Assembly (NCBI GenBank): GCA_003481745.1
Contig: QULP01000007.1
Coordinates: 62,356-126,355 of the forward strand
Direction: 5' to 3'
Source of the DNA: Firmicutes bacterium OM04-13BH
GTDB taxonomy: Bacteria > Bacillota > Clostridia > Lachnospirales > Lachnospiraceae
DNA length: 64,000 nucleotides
How positions within the stretch are numbered: the stretch's first letter is position 1; each line of letters opens with the position of its first letter. Shown here piece after piece: positions 1 to 9,310 of this stretch. The position numbers were made by a program, and so were the translations under genes. The notes under the pieces were generated by a model, which did not search any database, was not told where the DNA came from, and saw only the letters and a program-made list of their open reading frames with translations.

Positions 1-1530
1 CAGGTGGTCTATCTTGTTCCGACGACTATTCTTGCACAACAGCATTACAATACCTTTGTTCAGAGAATGAAAGATTTTCCGGTGCGGATTGATTTGCTTT
101 GCCGGTTTAAGACTCCGGCAGAACAAAGAAAAACCATTGAGGATTTGAAAAAAGGGTTTGTGGATATCGTAATCGGAACGCATCGATTGTTGTCAAAAGA
201 TGTGGTCTATAAAGATTTGGGAATGTTGATTGTGGATGAGGAACAGCGGTTTGGCGTGACTCATAAAGAAAAAATCAAAAAACTCAAAGAAAATGTGGAT
301 GTATTGACGCTGACGGCAACACCGATTCCGAGAACCCTGCACATGAGTCTGATTGGAATCCGTGATATGAGTGTATTAGAAGAAGCGCCGATGGATCGTA
401 TGCCGATTCAGACCTACGTAATGGAATACAACGAAGAGATGGTAAGAGAGGCGATTAACCGCGAGCTGGCAAGGGGCGGACAGGTTTATTATGTGTATAA
501 CCGTGTCAATGATATTGATGAAATCACAAATCGGATTGCAAAATTAGTGCCGGATGCAAATGTAGCCTTTGCACACGGTCAGATGCCGGAGCATCAGTTG
601 GAAAAAATTATGTATGGATTTATCAACGGAGAAATTGATGTGCTGGTATCCACGACAATTATCGAGACTGGTCTGGATATTTCAAATGCCAATACCATGA
701 TTATTCATGATTCTGACCGGCTTGGTTTGTCCCAGCTTTATCAGCTTCGTGGTCGTGTGGGTCGTTCAAACAGGACTTCTTATGCCTTTTTAATGTATAA
801 AAAAGATAAGATGCTAAAAGAAGTTGCCGAGAAAAGATTGCATGCCATCCGGGAATTTACGGATCTGGGAAGCGGATTTAAGATTGCGATGCGTGATTTG
901 GAAATTCGCGGTGCGGGAAATCTTCTGGGTGCAGAACAGCACGGGCATCTTGAAGCGGTTGGATATGATTTGTACTGTAAAATGCTCAACGAAGCGGTTC
1001 AGGAAGAAAGAGGAATGGAACAGGCAGAAGAGTTTGAGACTACAATTGATTTGGAGATGGATGCCTACATTCCGCCAAAATATATTCCAAATGAATATCA
1101 GAAGCTGGATATTTATAAACGGATTGCCGGAATTGAAAATGAAGAAGAATATGAAGATATGTTAGAAGAACTGATGGATCGTTTTGGAGAACCGCCGAAG
1201 GCGGTACAGAATTTGCTTGCGATTGCAAATTTAAAGGCGCTTGCACACAGGGTTTATGTAAGAGAAATTAAGCAGATCAATCAGGAAGTAAAAGTAACGA
1301 TGTTTGAACGTGGAAAGTTAAAAACGGAGGGGATTCCTGCAATTTTAGAAAAATATAAAGACCGGATGTCTGTGCGGACAGGAAAAGAATTTTATTTCCT
1401 GATTTCCCTGAAAGGAAGAAAAGCGAAAGAGTTCTATAAGGCGCTCGACCTGGTTTTGGAAATTCTCCATGAGTTTGAGGCATTATTACCAGAAAGTTCA
1501 CAAAAAATCCCTTGCTCAAAGGAACAATAA
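1..1530 (+). CDS. mfd: Transcription-repair coupling factor Mfd, C-terminal part (5' truncated by window)
   Basis: Mfd is a DNA translocase that removes stalled RNA polymerase at lesions and recruits UvrA. The reading frame is open from base 1, so the start lies outside the window; about 509 C-terminal residues remain. Visible helicase motifs are DEEQRFGV (bases about 235-258), [12 protein letters not shown] (motif III, about 313-348) and QLRGRVGRS (motif VI, about 745-771), followed by the RecG/Mfd-type TRG region and a C-terminal D7-like domain. The TATPIPRT and GAGNLLG signatures with a long C-terminal extension favour Mfd over RecG. It is followed after 69 bases, with no terminator, by a lipoprotein foldase gene, a common Clostridia neighbour, so the two may be cotranscribed. 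Confidence 0.95.
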   Translation, partial: QVVYLVPTTILAQQHYNTFVQRMKDFPVRIDLLCRFKTPAEQRKTIEDLKKGFVDIVIGTHRLLSKDVVYKDLGMLIVDEEQRFGVTHKEKIKKLKENVDVLTLTATPIPRTLHMSLIGIRDMSVLEEAPMDRMPIQTYVMEYNEEMVREAINRELARGGQVYYVYNRVNDIDEITNRIAKLVPDANVAFAHGQMPEHQLEKIMYGFINGEIDVLVSTTIIETGLDISNANTMIIHDSDRLGLSQLYQLRGRVGRSNRTSYAFLMYKKDKMLKEVAEKRLHAIREFTDLGSGFKIAMRDLEIRGAGNLLGAEQHGHLEAVGYDLYCKMLNEAVQEERGMEQAEEFETTIDLEMDAYIPPKYIPNEYQKLDIYKRIAGIENEEEYEDMLEELMDRFGEPPKAVQNLLAIANLKALAHRVYVREIKQINQEVKVTMFERGKLKTEGIPAILEKYKDRMSVRTGKEFYFLISLKGRKAKEFYKALDLVLEILHEFEALLPESSQKIPCSKEQ

Positions 1531-1599
1531 AGATTATACTTAACAAGTACACCAAAAGTACATCAAATATCGAATGGAAATGAAAATACGGGAGGAATT

Positions 1600-2862
1600 A
1601 TGAATAAATTAGGAAGGGTTCTTGCCTGCACGACTCTTGCGGCAACATTGACAATGACCAGTTTGACTGGATGTGGAAGTACATTAGATGGAACGAAGAC
1701 AGTAGCGACGGTTGGAAAGGAAGAAATTACAGCCGGAACAGTGAATATGATGCTTCGTATGACCCAGGCTCAGATGATGTCTTACTATTCCATGTTTGGA
1801 ACATCCACTACAGGAATGTGGGAAAATAAAGGCGATGATGGCAAAACTTATGCAGAAAGCACCAAAGACGACATTATGGATCAGCTTCATAATCTGGTAT
1901 TGTTAGAACAGCATGCAAAAGATTATGATGTAACTATCACAGATAAAGAACAGAAAGAATTAAAAGCCGCAGCAGAAAAATTTATGACAGATAATGATGC
2001 AGAAACGATTGCAAAACTCGCAGTGACCCAGTCCGACATTGAAAAACTGCTTGAGTTATACAGCTATCAGACAAAGATGTATGATCTGATGACAGCTGAT
2101 GTAGATACAAATGTAGAAGATAAAGAAGCACAGCAGAGTAAAATTACATACTGCAAAGTTTCTACAGAAGCGACTAAAGATGATGAGGGAAATTCTACAG
2201 AGTTGACAGATGAAGAAAAAGCTGCAAAGAAAGACCAGGCACAGCAGGTATTAGATAAAATAAAAGCGCAGGAAGATATTGCCGGCGCAGATGTGGACAG
2301 TCTTGCAAAAGAAGTGTATGAGTCGCTTAGTTCTTCTACAGCAACTTACAGCACAAATGAAGACGATAAAGATTCCTCTCTTGATGCTGAGGTAATGAAA
2401 GCAGCAAAAGAACTGACAGAAGATGGTCAACTTGCTTCTGATGTCATCGAAGGCAGTGACGGATACTATGTAGTCCGTATGGACAGTGTTTTTGATAAAG
2501 ATTCTACTCAGACAAAAAAAGACAGCATTGTAAAAGAAAGAAAACAGAAAGCTTATGATAAACTGCTTAAAAAATGGGCAAAGAAAACGAAAATCTCAGT
2601 TAATAAAAAAGTATGGAAAACAGTAACATTAACAGATGAAGATGTTTACAGCTTCAAACAGGCTGATACATCAAGCGAAACAACAGACAGTACAGATTCT
2701 GCAGAAACAACAGAAGCAACAGAAAATACAGATAGTTCAGAAGCAGAAGAAAGCACTGAGACAACAGAAAATACAGAGGAATCCTCTGACAGCACACAGG
2801 CAGATGAAAATACAGATGCAGGTGAAAATGCTGATACAGAAGCAACCGAAACAGCTGAATAA
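1600..2862 (+). CDS. PrsA/SurA-like peptidylprolyl isomerase lipoprotein
   Basis: The 420-residue protein begins with a lipoprotein signal peptide ending in the lipobox LTGC (Cys25), so it should be anchored on the outer face of the membrane. Residues about 35-170 resemble the SurA/PrsA N-terminal chaperone domain. Residues about 180-310 look like a divergent parvulin domain, recognisable from the ITYCKVST strand, the AQQVLDKIK helix and the DGYYVVRMDS strand. The last 70 residues are a low-complexity tail rich in Glu, Thr, Ser and Asp. The start follows GGAGG at a good distance. A role in folding secreted proteins is inferred from the family; catalytic residues are not clearly conserved, so it may act only as a chaperone. 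Confidence 0.85.
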   Translation: MNKLGRVLACTTLAATLTMTSLTGCGSTLDGTKTVATVGKEEITAGTVNMMLRMTQAQMMSYYSMFGTSTTGMWENKGDDGKTYAESTKDDIMDQLHNLVLLEQHAKDYDVTITDKEQKELKAAAEKFMTDNDAETIAKLAVTQSDIEKLLELYSYQTKMYDLMTADVDTNVEDKEAQQSKITYCKVSTEATKDDEGNSTELTDEEKAAKKDQAQQVLDKIKAQEDIAGADVDSLAKEVYESLSSSTATYSTNEDDKDSSLDAEVMKAAKELTEDGQLASDVIEGSDGYYVVRMDSVFDKDSTQTKKDSIVKERKQKAYDKLLKKWAKKTKISVNKKVWKTVTLTDEDVYSFKQADTSSETTDSTDSAETTEATENTDSSEAEESTETTENTEESSDSTQADENTDAGENADTEATETAE

Positions 2863-2865
2863 TAA

Positions 2866-2912
2866 AAAAAGTCCGTTATCACTATTTATATTTAGGTGAT
2901 AACGGACTTTTT
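2866..2912. terminator. Bidirectional rho-independent terminator
   Basis: Two complementary arms (AAGTCCGTTATCAC and GTGATAACGGACTT) flank an 11-base loop. There is an A-run before and a T-run after, so the hairpin can end transcription of both the plus-strand lipoprotein gene and the converging minus-strand AraC gene. Confidence 0.9.
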
Positions 2913-2915
2913 AAC

Positions 2916-3755
2916 TTATAAACGACTCTGGCGGAATTTTTTTCGATAATCCCTTGGGGTCATTTTTTGTGCTTTATAAAAAGCACGTGTAAAATAGTTC
3001 TGGTCATTATAACCACAGTGAAATGCAATTTCTCCGATACTCAAATCAGAAGATTCCAATAAGCGACGGCTGTTTTTCAGCCGAACCTGACTGATATGAG
3101 TATGAATGGAAATTCCGTAAGTTTCTTTGAATTTTCTGGTGAGAGAGGAACGACTGCAGAAGAACTGGGAGCAGAGGTTATCAATGGTGATATGCTGTCC
3201 ATAGCGTTCTTCAATGTAGCTGTGGACTTCTGAAACCAGCTCTTTTTTCGTTAACTGCATACGGTTTGTCAGAGTAATATACTGAGCGCAGATTTCCATG
3301 ATTGTAACAAGGGAGTCGATTGTCTGACGGTCACTGACCGGAATCTGGGCAATCGTATCCTGCAACAATTCATAGTCATCTTTTTTCATATAAGGAAGCG
3401 CTTTTTTGAATGTCTCTTTTGCAGCTTCTTTTCCTTTGTTGATGGTCTGACCCATCATCAGATATCCGGTTAAAGTACCGAAACTATAAAGCGGGGCAAC
3501 TGCCTCATATAGCCCTAAGTGGCATTTATAAATGTGAAGCCGTTTTTCATCCTGTACTTTACGAAATGCCATGATATCCTGTTCTACGCAGTGTTTTCGA
3601 CCTTTCGGATTTTCTTGTATCAGCGAACAGAGACAGCCGAGTTCTTTCGGGAAAGCAGCAATTTCCTGAAAATAAGTATCGTAAACACTGATACGGAAGC
3701 CGGATATATGATAAAGTTCTTTTAAAATCTTTTCGATTGAAATTGTCTGCTCCAT
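2916..3755 (-). CDS. AraC-family regulator with PocR ligand-binding domain
   Basis: The 279-residue protein has two parts. Residues about 1-175 match the PocR sensory domain, with a Cys-rich core (LGCLC, then KHC about 18 residues on, then KCH) typical of that family. Residues about 180-275 are a two-helix-turn-helix AraC DNA-binding domain ending in FHCGYNDQNYFTRAFYK and the TPRDYRKKF signature. The gene lies 39 bases downstream of the NahK-like kinase on the same strand, so it is probably cotranscribed with it and may regulate that locus. The start follows AAGGAGG. The ligand is unknown; PocR domains elsewhere sense small metabolites. Confidence 0.85.
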   Translation of the reverse strand: MEQTISIEKILKELYHISGFRISVYDTYFQEIAAFPKELGCLCSLIQENPKGRKHCVEQDIMAFRKVQDEKRLHIYKCHLGLYEAVAPLYSFGTLTGYLMMGQTINKGKEAAKETFKKALPYMKKDDYELLQDTIAQIPVSDRQTIDSLVTIMEICAQYITLTNRMQLTKKELVSEVHSYIEERYGQHITIDNLCSQFFCSRSSLTRKFKETYGISIHTHISQVRLKNSRRLLESSDLSIGEIAFHCGYNDQNYFTRAFYKAQKMTPRDYRKKFRQSRL

Positions 3756-3794
3756 AAAGAATTCCTCCTTAAATTTCAGTTGAACAGAGAAAAT

Positions 3795-4904
3795 TTAGAT
3801 GTATTTTGTGACAATCTGTTTCATATCATCCATTTTACGTTCCATGTCAGCAACCAGAATCATCTGAGTGCGAGTGCGGTCAAGATTATGATGTTCTCTT
3901 TGGATTTTAAAGTAGGTATCTCCATTTAAATAATCAGTAAGGAAACGAAGTCCACATTCGAGAGTCATCAGTTTTGCAGAAAATGGAATCAGTTCAATTT
4001 CTTCTTTCGTTAAAGAATCGCCTGCTTCAGAAAGAAAACCGGCAGTGTAAGCTTCAAATAGTTCTAAGCTCATGGAAACTTTGGTTAAATCAATTTCATC
4101 TTCGGCAGCAGTGCTTGCGCCAAAACGGATGCTGTCACCAAAATCGTATAAAACAGAACCAGGCATTACAGTATCCAAATCAATGACGCAGATTCCCTCG
4201 TTTGTGGTATTGTCCATCATAATGTTGTTCAGCTTTGTATCATTATGGGTTACACGAAGTGGAAGTTTTCCGGCATTGATGGCATCAACTACTGTTTTTC
4301 CGTCGGTTTCACGCTCCAGATAAAATTCGATTTCCTGCTGTACATTTTTTGCACGACCTTTTTTATCTGCTTTTATGGCCGCTTTAAAATCTTCATAGCG
4401 GGATGGAGTGTTATGGAAATTTGGGATGATTTCATGCAGGGTGTCAGCTGGATAGTCGGCAAGCAGTTTCTGAAAATGTCCAAACGCTTTTGCGGCATTT
4501 TTGAAGATTTCAGGAGAAGAAACGGTCTGATAGCAGGTTGCATCTTCAATAAAAGTATAGCTTCTCCAGTAAACCCCTTCGCTGTCTTTAAAAAGGGAAG
4601 AGCCGGATTTTGTAGGAATAACAGTAAGAGTTCCACGGCTTGGGTCTTTTCCCTGCTCAATTAGTTTTTTCCTTAAGTGAGAAGTAACGCCTTCAATATT
4701 TTCCATCAATCCATAAGGGTCTTTAAAAATAGAAGTATTGATAGCCTGAAGGATGTAGCGGACAGGTGGTTTCGTTTCACGGCTGAAATAAACGGCAAAC
4801 GTACTGTTGATGTGACCACAGCCAAATGGTTCTTCATAAATAAATGTACCGTTATACAGAAACTGAGGTACGATTTCATTTTTTATTTTTTCAGAGATAG
4901 ACAT
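3795..4904 (-). CDS. NahK-like N-acetylhexosamine 1-kinase (APH/choline kinase fold)
   Basis: The 369-residue protein belongs to the aminoglycoside phosphotransferase-like kinases. The catalytic loop is HNDTKLNN (residues 220-227) and the metal-binding motif is IDLD (241-244). From memory, long stretches match bifidobacterial N-acetylhexosamine 1-kinase NahK: the GHINSTF loop near residue 30, RYILQ-INTSIF near 49-60, and MPGS followed by DFGDSIRFGAS near 248-264. NahK makes GlcNAc-1-P or GalNAc-1-P in the lacto-N-biose/galacto-N-biose pathway. No lacto-N-biose phosphorylase, epimerase or uridylyltransferase lies beside it, so the substrate here is inferred. The start is preceded by AGGAGG. 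A homoserine-kinase-like or antibiotic kinase role is less likely. Confidence 0.75.
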   Translation of the reverse strand: MSISEKIKNEIVPQFLYNGTFIYEEPFGCGHINSTFAVYFSRETKPPVRYILQAINTSIFKDPYGLMENIEGVTSHLRKKLIEQGKDPSRGTLTVIPTKSGSSLFKDSEGVYWRSYTFIEDATCYQTVSSPEIFKNAAKAFGHFQKLLADYPADTLHEIIPNFHNTPSRYEDFKAAIKADKKGRAKNVQQEIEFYLERETDGKTVVDAINAGKLPLRVTHNDTKLNNIMMDNTTNEGICVIDLDTVMPGSVLYDFGDSIRFGASTAAEDEIDLTKVSMSLELFEAYTAGFLSEAGDSLTKEEIELIPFSAKLMTLECGLRFLTDYLNGDTYFKIQREHHNLDRTRTQMILVADMERKMDDMKQIVTKYI

Positions 4905-5105
4905 GGTTTTCCTCCTGAGCTTTAAATTAAATTCTTATTTCTTAATTATATAAAAAAGAAAAGAAAATTCTATAGAAAACTGACTCATAAATAGCAAAAA
5001 CAGGAGAAAAAGATAAAAAATGCTAAAATGAAAGAGGGTGGGATTTTTAAGGCTGATGCAGAGTATAATGAAAGAAAGAATAAAAATGGGGTGTACAGGG
5101 ATAAG

Positions 5106-5633
5106 ATGAGAGTTCTGCTGTTTTTTTCAGAAATGATAATTCCACTGATTTTATTTTACGTTGTCGGTTTCGGTGTATTAATGAAATGTGACATCTATGA
5201 GGAATTTGTAAAGGGCGCAAAAGAGGGCTTAGAGACAGTCATTCAGATTCTTCCAACATTAATCGGGCTTATGGTGGCAGTAGGAGTCCTGCGTGCTTCA
5301 GGATTTTTGACCATGCTTGGAGAAGTGCTCGGAAAGGTGACAGAGCCGTTTGGATTTCCGTCGGCTTTAGTACCGCTTACAATTGTGCGGATGTTTTCTT
5401 CAAGTGCGGCAACAGGGCTTTTACTTGATGTTTTTCGGGAATTTGGAACGGATTCTCGAAACGGAAAAATTGCTTCTATTATGATGTCGTGTACGGAAAC
5501 AATTTTCTACACAGTGTCGGTGTACTTTATGGCAGCAAAAATAAAGGATACGAGATACACGATAGCAGGCGCATTTCTTGCTTCTGCGGTGGGAATTGCT
5601 GCAAGCGTATGGCTTGCAGGCTACATGGGGTGA
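5106..5633 (+). CDS. spmB: Spore maturation protein B
   Basis: SpmB is a nucleoside-recognition (Gate) domain membrane protein needed for spore core dehydration. Family hallmarks are visible: the Y-E-x-F-V-x-GAKEG segment near residue 30, the GVLRASG stretch, R-M-F-S-S-S-A-A-T-G, and S-CTETIFYTVSVYF. At 175 residues it is the usual length. The frame is open back to an ATG at 5028, but that gives an N-terminal extension without family similarity and without a ribosome binding site, so I chose ATG 5106; this is the least certain part. Its usual partner spmA is not adjacent. Confidence 0.85.
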   Translation: MRVLLFFSEMIIPLILFYVVGFGVLMKCDIYEEFVKGAKEGLETVIQILPTLIGLMVAVGVLRASGFLTMLGEVLGKVTEPFGFPSALVPLTIVRMFSSSAATGLLLDVFREFGTDSRNGKIASIMMSCTETIFYTVSVYFMAAKIKDTRYTIAGAFLASAVGIAASVWLAGYMG

Positions 5634-5639
5634 AAAAGG

Positions 5640-5668
5640 TTGACAACCCCAAATTTAGATGTTACTAT
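5640..5668 (+). promoter_or_regulatory. Sigma-A-type promoter of the his operon
   Basis: A TTGACA box (5640-5645) and a TACTAT box (5663-5668) are separated by 17 bases. It sits just after spmB and about 110 bases before hisZ. The short leader has no T-box (no GGTGGTACC-like motif) and no obvious terminator, so regulation is not evident. Confidence 0.75.
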
Positions 5669-5776
5669 GGTAGCACGTTAAAACATGAAAAATGGATATT
5701 ATAATGGAGTGAGCGAGAGAACCCACGGTTTTAATCGTTTGAAAATACATAGAAAGGCAAGGGTCGAAAAAGAAAA

Positions 5777-6976
5777 ATGAGATATTATGATAAGATAACA
5801 CCAGATGGAACAAAAGATTTACTTTTCGGTGAATGTGAACAGCGTTCACAGGTAACAAAGACCCTGAAGGACTTGTTTACAGCCCAGGGGTATCGGAGGG
5901 TTATGACACCCGCACTTGAATTTTATGATGTATTTGGAAAATCAGCGGCGAAATATCTGCCAAAGGAAAGTATGTATAAACTGACAGACCATAAAGGAAG
6001 ACTGATGGTACTCTGTCCAGATTGTACCGTACCTGTGGCCAGATTGACGGCAACCAGATTAAAAGGGATGCCGATGCCGCTTCGTTTATTTTATAACCAC
6101 AATATTTACCGTATGTTTCCGGAGTTAAAAGGAAAGAGTACAGAAATCAATCAGGTCGGAATTGAACTGATTGGCGGAGAAAAATTAAGAAGTGACCTTG
6201 AAGTGGTTGAACTTGCAGCAAGATGTTTAAGTACTATCGGAAATGGAAAATACCGTCTGGAATTATGTGATATCGGTTACTTTAAGGCGATTATGAACAG
6301 CCTGGATGTGGATGAAGACACCAAAGAAGAAATCCGTTATCAGATTGAACAGAAAAACTATGCTTCGCTTACAGATATGCTTGGAAAATACAAAGACAGC
6401 AAAGCAGCGCAGGCACTTTTGAAGCTGCCAAGATTATTTGGCGGTGCAGAAGTATTTGAAAAGGCGTATGAACTATTTGATGAAAATGGCGCAAAAGAAA
6501 GTCTGGATTACTTAAAGGGAATTTATGAATACTTGCAGGCACTGGGACTTGGTGATAGAGTAATCATCGATTTGGGACTTGTTAACCTGGCAGAATATTA
6601 TACCGGAATTATCTTCCGCGGTTATTTCCACGGAATTGGAGAGCAGGTGCTTTCAGGCGGTCGTTACGACCAGCTTCTGCATGATTTTGGAGTGGAAGAA
6701 TGTTCTGTCGGATTTGGAATCAATGTAGATTTGGCAAGCCAGAAAGTAAAAACGGTAGAGGAAAATATACCGGAAGTGCTGGTATTTGCACCGGATACGA
6801 AGTTTTTGGCAAAAGCAGTCCATCATCGCAGAGAACTGGAAGACCAGGGCATGCTGACGGAAAACTGCGTTTTTGATACAATGGAAGAAGCATTTGATTA
6901 TGCAAAAATGAGAGGAATACCGAAAGTGCATCTGGTGGGAGATGATATTACCGTTTGTTTAACGAAGAAAAAATAG
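5777..6976 (+). CDS. hisZ: ATP phosphoribosyltransferase regulatory subunit HisZ
   Basis: HisZ is a catalytically inactive histidyl-tRNA synthetase paralogue that forms a complex with short-form HisG and makes it responsive to histidine. The 399-residue protein starts with TPDGTKDLLFGE and shows class II synthetase-like motifs, including the RLFYNHNIYRMFP region and GGRYDQLLHDFG near residue 295. It has no anticodon-binding domain of normal size. It is the first gene of the his operon. The short HisG immediately downstream supports HisZ rather than HisS. Confidence 0.93.
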   Translation: MRYYDKITPDGTKDLLFGECEQRSQVTKTLKDLFTAQGYRRVMTPALEFYDVFGKSAAKYLPKESMYKLTDHKGRLMVLCPDCTVPVARLTATRLKGMPMPLRLFYNHNIYRMFPELKGKSTEINQVGIELIGGEKLRSDLEVVELAARCLSTIGNGKYRLELCDIGYFKAIMNSLDVDEDTKEEIRYQIEQKNYASLTDMLGKYKDSKAAQALLKLPRLFGGAEVFEKAYELFDENGAKESLDYLKGIYEYLQALGLGDRVIIDLGLVNLAEYYTGIIFRGYFHGIGEQVLSGGRYDQLLHDFGVEECSVGFGINVDLASQKVKTVEENIPEVLVFAPDTKFLAKAVHHRRELEDQGMLTENCVFDTMEEAFDYAKMRGIPKVHLVGDDITVCLTKKK

Positions 6977-7009
6977 GAAGTATAGCTACTCACTGGGAGG
7001 CAATGAAAG

Positions 7010-7657
7010 ATGAAACCAATTAGAATTGCGCTTACAAAGGGGCGTTTAGAAAATAAAACAGTAGAACTTTTAGAACGTTTAGGATATGACTGTACCAATG
7101 CCAGAAAAAAAGGCAGAAAATTAATCATGCCAATTGGAAATGGTGAAATCGAAGTCGTGCTTGCGAAGGCGGCCGATGTTGTTACTTATGTAGAAAGTGG
7201 TGTCTGTGACATGGGTGTAGTCGGAAAAGATACCATCATGGAAAAAGGCGGAACATTTTATGAAGTGGCAGATTTAGGATTTGGAAAATGTCGTTTTGCT
7301 GTTGCAACCTTAAAAGAGAAAGACTTATATGAAGGCTATCGAACTTTAACGATTGCAAGTAAATATGTCAATGTCGCAAAAAATTATTTTGAACAAAAAA
7401 ACATGGATGTAGATGTTGTAAAAATTGAAGGATCCGTAGAACTTGCACCGGTACTTGGACTTGCAGATGCAATTGTAGATATTGTGGAAACCGGTACAAC
7501 TTTAAAAGAAAATGGGCTTGTTGTAAAAGAAGAGGTGTGTCCGGTCAGTGCCAGACTGATTGTTAACATCGCAAGCATGAAGCTTAGAAAAAAAGAAATC
7601 GAAGAATTAATCGATAAAATCGAAAAAGATATTAAAAAAAGAGCAAAGGAGGCCTAG
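7010..7657 (+). CDS. hisG: ATP phosphoribosyltransferase catalytic subunit, short form
   Basis: HisG condenses ATP with PRPP in the first step of histidine synthesis. The 215-residue length is that of short-form HisG, which lacks the regulatory C-terminal domain and requires HisZ. Family features include the N-terminal IALTKGRLE, the CDMGVVGKD loop, and the PRPP-binding stretch VDIVETGTTLKENGL near residues 162-176. A GGGAGG-like ribosome binding site precedes the ATG. It lies 33 bases after hisZ and 3 bases before hisC, consistent with one transcript. Confidence 0.95.
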   Translation: MKPIRIALTKGRLENKTVELLERLGYDCTNARKKGRKLIMPIGNGEIEVVLAKAADVVTYVESGVCDMGVVGKDTIMEKGGTFYEVADLGFGKCRFAVATLKEKDLYEGYRTLTIASKYVNVAKNYFEQKNMDVDVVKIEGSVELAPVLGLADAIVDIVETGTTLKENGLVVKEEVCPVSARLIVNIASMKLRKKEIEELIDKIEKDIKKRAKEA

Positions 7658-7660
7658 AAA

Positions 7661-8719
7661 ATGACGTATGTATTACCGGAAAAATTAAAAGACTTAAATC
7701 CTTATGACCCTGTAACGGAGGATTTTCGGATCCATCTTGATGCAAATGAGAGTTTCTGTGAAGTACCGGAAAACATCAGGCAGGAAATTTTAAATGCGGT
7801 TTCTAATGTTGCATTTAACCGTTATCCTGACCCGTACGCAAGAAAATTATGTGAAAAAGCAGGTGCATATTATCATGTAGACCCGAAACTTTTAACTGCC
7901 GGAAATGGTTCGGATGAATTAATTTCTCTGGTAGTACCGTATTTTCTGGACGAGGGTGATACGATGCTTGTCGCAGTACCGGATTTTTCCATGTACTGGT
8001 TTTACGCACCGTTTCACAAAATCAAAGTAGAATCCCTTCAAAAAGAAAACAGCATGAAGACTTCTGCAGAAGAGATTTTACAGCGTGCAAAAGAGAAAAA
8101 TGCAAAATTGCTGATTTTCTCCAATCCGTGTAATCCGACTTCTCTTGGAATCGGACGTGATGATATCATAAAAATTATCGAGGGTACAGATGCGCTGGTG
8201 ATTGTGGATGAAGCTTATATGGAATTTGAAAACGAAAATAATTCCGTCTTAAACGAAGTAGAAAATTATGATAATTTAATTGTTTTAAAGACCTGTTCGA
8301 AGGCATTTGGAATGGCAGCAATCCGCCTTGGAATTGCAGTTACCAACGAAAAGCTGACAGGAATTTTACATGCAATCAAAGCACCGTATAATGTCAATTC
8401 CGTGACACAGGCAATCGGATGCGTATTATTTTCTCACCCGGAATATCTGGCTTCCTGCATTGATGCTTTAAAGGCATCCAGAGACGAGTTATATCAGGCG
8501 GTGAAAGCGATGGAAGATAAAAAAACAGAAATCGAAACCGTCTACGAGACGAGTACAAACTTTATTTTTATGAAGGTAAAACGTGCAAAAGAAGTGTTTG
8601 AAGCATTAAAGCAAAGAGGCATTTCGATTCGATTTATGAATGGCTATCTTCGAGTAACCGCAGGAACAAAAGCAGAAAATAAAGAAGTGATGGAAGCACT
8701 TTGGGAACTGATTCAGTAG
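7661..8719 (+). CDS. hisC: Histidinol-phosphate aminotransferase-type enzyme
   Basis: This is a fold-type I PLP enzyme of 352 residues, catalysing imidazole-acetol phosphate to histidinol phosphate. Key positions are LDANES near residue 26, GNGSDELI (81-88), SNPCNPTS (154-161), VDEAY (182-186) and the Schiff-base lysine in TCSKAFGMAAIRLG (Lys214). Its position between hisG and hisB, where many relatives carry hisD, supports the assignment over a generic aromatic aminotransferase. AAGGAGG near the end of hisG serves as its ribosome binding site. Confidence 0.92.
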   Translation: MTYVLPEKLKDLNPYDPVTEDFRIHLDANESFCEVPENIRQEILNAVSNVAFNRYPDPYARKLCEKAGAYYHVDPKLLTAGNGSDELISLVVPYFLDEGDTMLVAVPDFSMYWFYAPFHKIKVESLQKENSMKTSAEEILQRAKEKNAKLLIFSNPCNPTSLGIGRDDIIKIIEGTDALVIVDEAYMEFENENNSVLNEVENYDNLIVLKTCSKAFGMAAIRLGIAVTNEKLTGILHAIKAPYNVNSVTQAIGCVLFSHPEYLASCIDALKASRDELYQAVKAMEDKKTEIETVYETSTNFIFMKVKRAKEVFEALKQRGISIRFMNGYLRVTAGTKAENKEVMEALWELIQ

Positions 8720-8728
8720 GAGGCGGAT

Positions 8729-9310
8729 ATGAGAGAAAAGCAGATTATAAGAACCACAAAAGAAACAGACATCAATCTGACTCTGAATTTAGATGGAAGC
8801 GGAACGTATAACGGAACTTGCGGAGTTGGATTTTTTGACCATATGCTGAGTGCATTTTGTGTTCATGCGGGGTTTGATTTAGACCTTAAGATGAAAGGCG
8901 ATTTGGAAGTAGACTGTCATCACAGTATTGAAGATTTGGGAATTGTGCTGGGACAGGCATTTGCGGAAGCAGTTGGTGATAAGGGAAGTATCTGCCGGTA
9001 CGGAAGTTTTTATATTCCAATGGATGAGGCACTTGGTTTTTGTTCCCTGGATATCAGTGGACGTCCATTTCTGGTATTTGACGCAGAGTTTACCAATCAA
9101 AGTGTAGGAACATTGGACTGCTGTATGGTAAAAGAATTTTTCCGGGCATTTGCATTTAACGGCGGAATTACATTGCATTTGAAATGTTTGTACGGCGAAA
9201 ATGACCATCACATTATAGAGGCATTATTTAAGGCAGTGGCACATGCATTAAAAGAAGCAGTAAAGCCAAATGGCGGACAAATCTTATCTTCAAAGGGGAT
9301 GCTGGCATGA
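8729..9310 (+). CDS. hisB: Imidazoleglycerol-phosphate dehydratase
   Basis: HisB dehydrates imidazoleglycerol phosphate to imidazole-acetol phosphate using two Mn ions. The 193-residue monofunctional form lacks a phosphatase domain. Diagnostic motifs are GFFDHMLSAF near residue 34, CHHSIEDLGI (about 62-71), GSFYIPMDEAL, and the second metal site in the GENDHHIIEALFKA stretch. The start follows AGGAGG 9 bases after hisC, and the 3' end overlaps hisH by 4 bases (ATGA), suggesting translational coupling. Confidence 0.96.
   Translation: MREKQIIRTTKETDINLTLNLDGSGTYNGTCGVGFFDHMLSAFCVHAGFDLDLKMKGDLEVDCHHSIEDLGIVLGQAFAEAVGDKGSICRYGSFYIPMDEALGFCSLDISGRPFLVFDAEFTNQSVGTLDCCMVKEFFRAFAFNGGITLHLKCLYGENDHHIIEALFKAVAHALKEAVKPNGGQILSSKGMLA

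Noticed and set aside
2636..2899. An 87-codon ORF rich in Lys and Gln inside the lipoprotein tail
   Set aside because: It is a shifted-frame reading of the low-complexity tail and runs through the terminator hairpin.
5669..5776. A T-box or riboswitch in the his leader
   Set aside because: The leader is only about 100 bases, with no specifier hairpin, no GGTGGTACC-like T-box sequence and no terminator.
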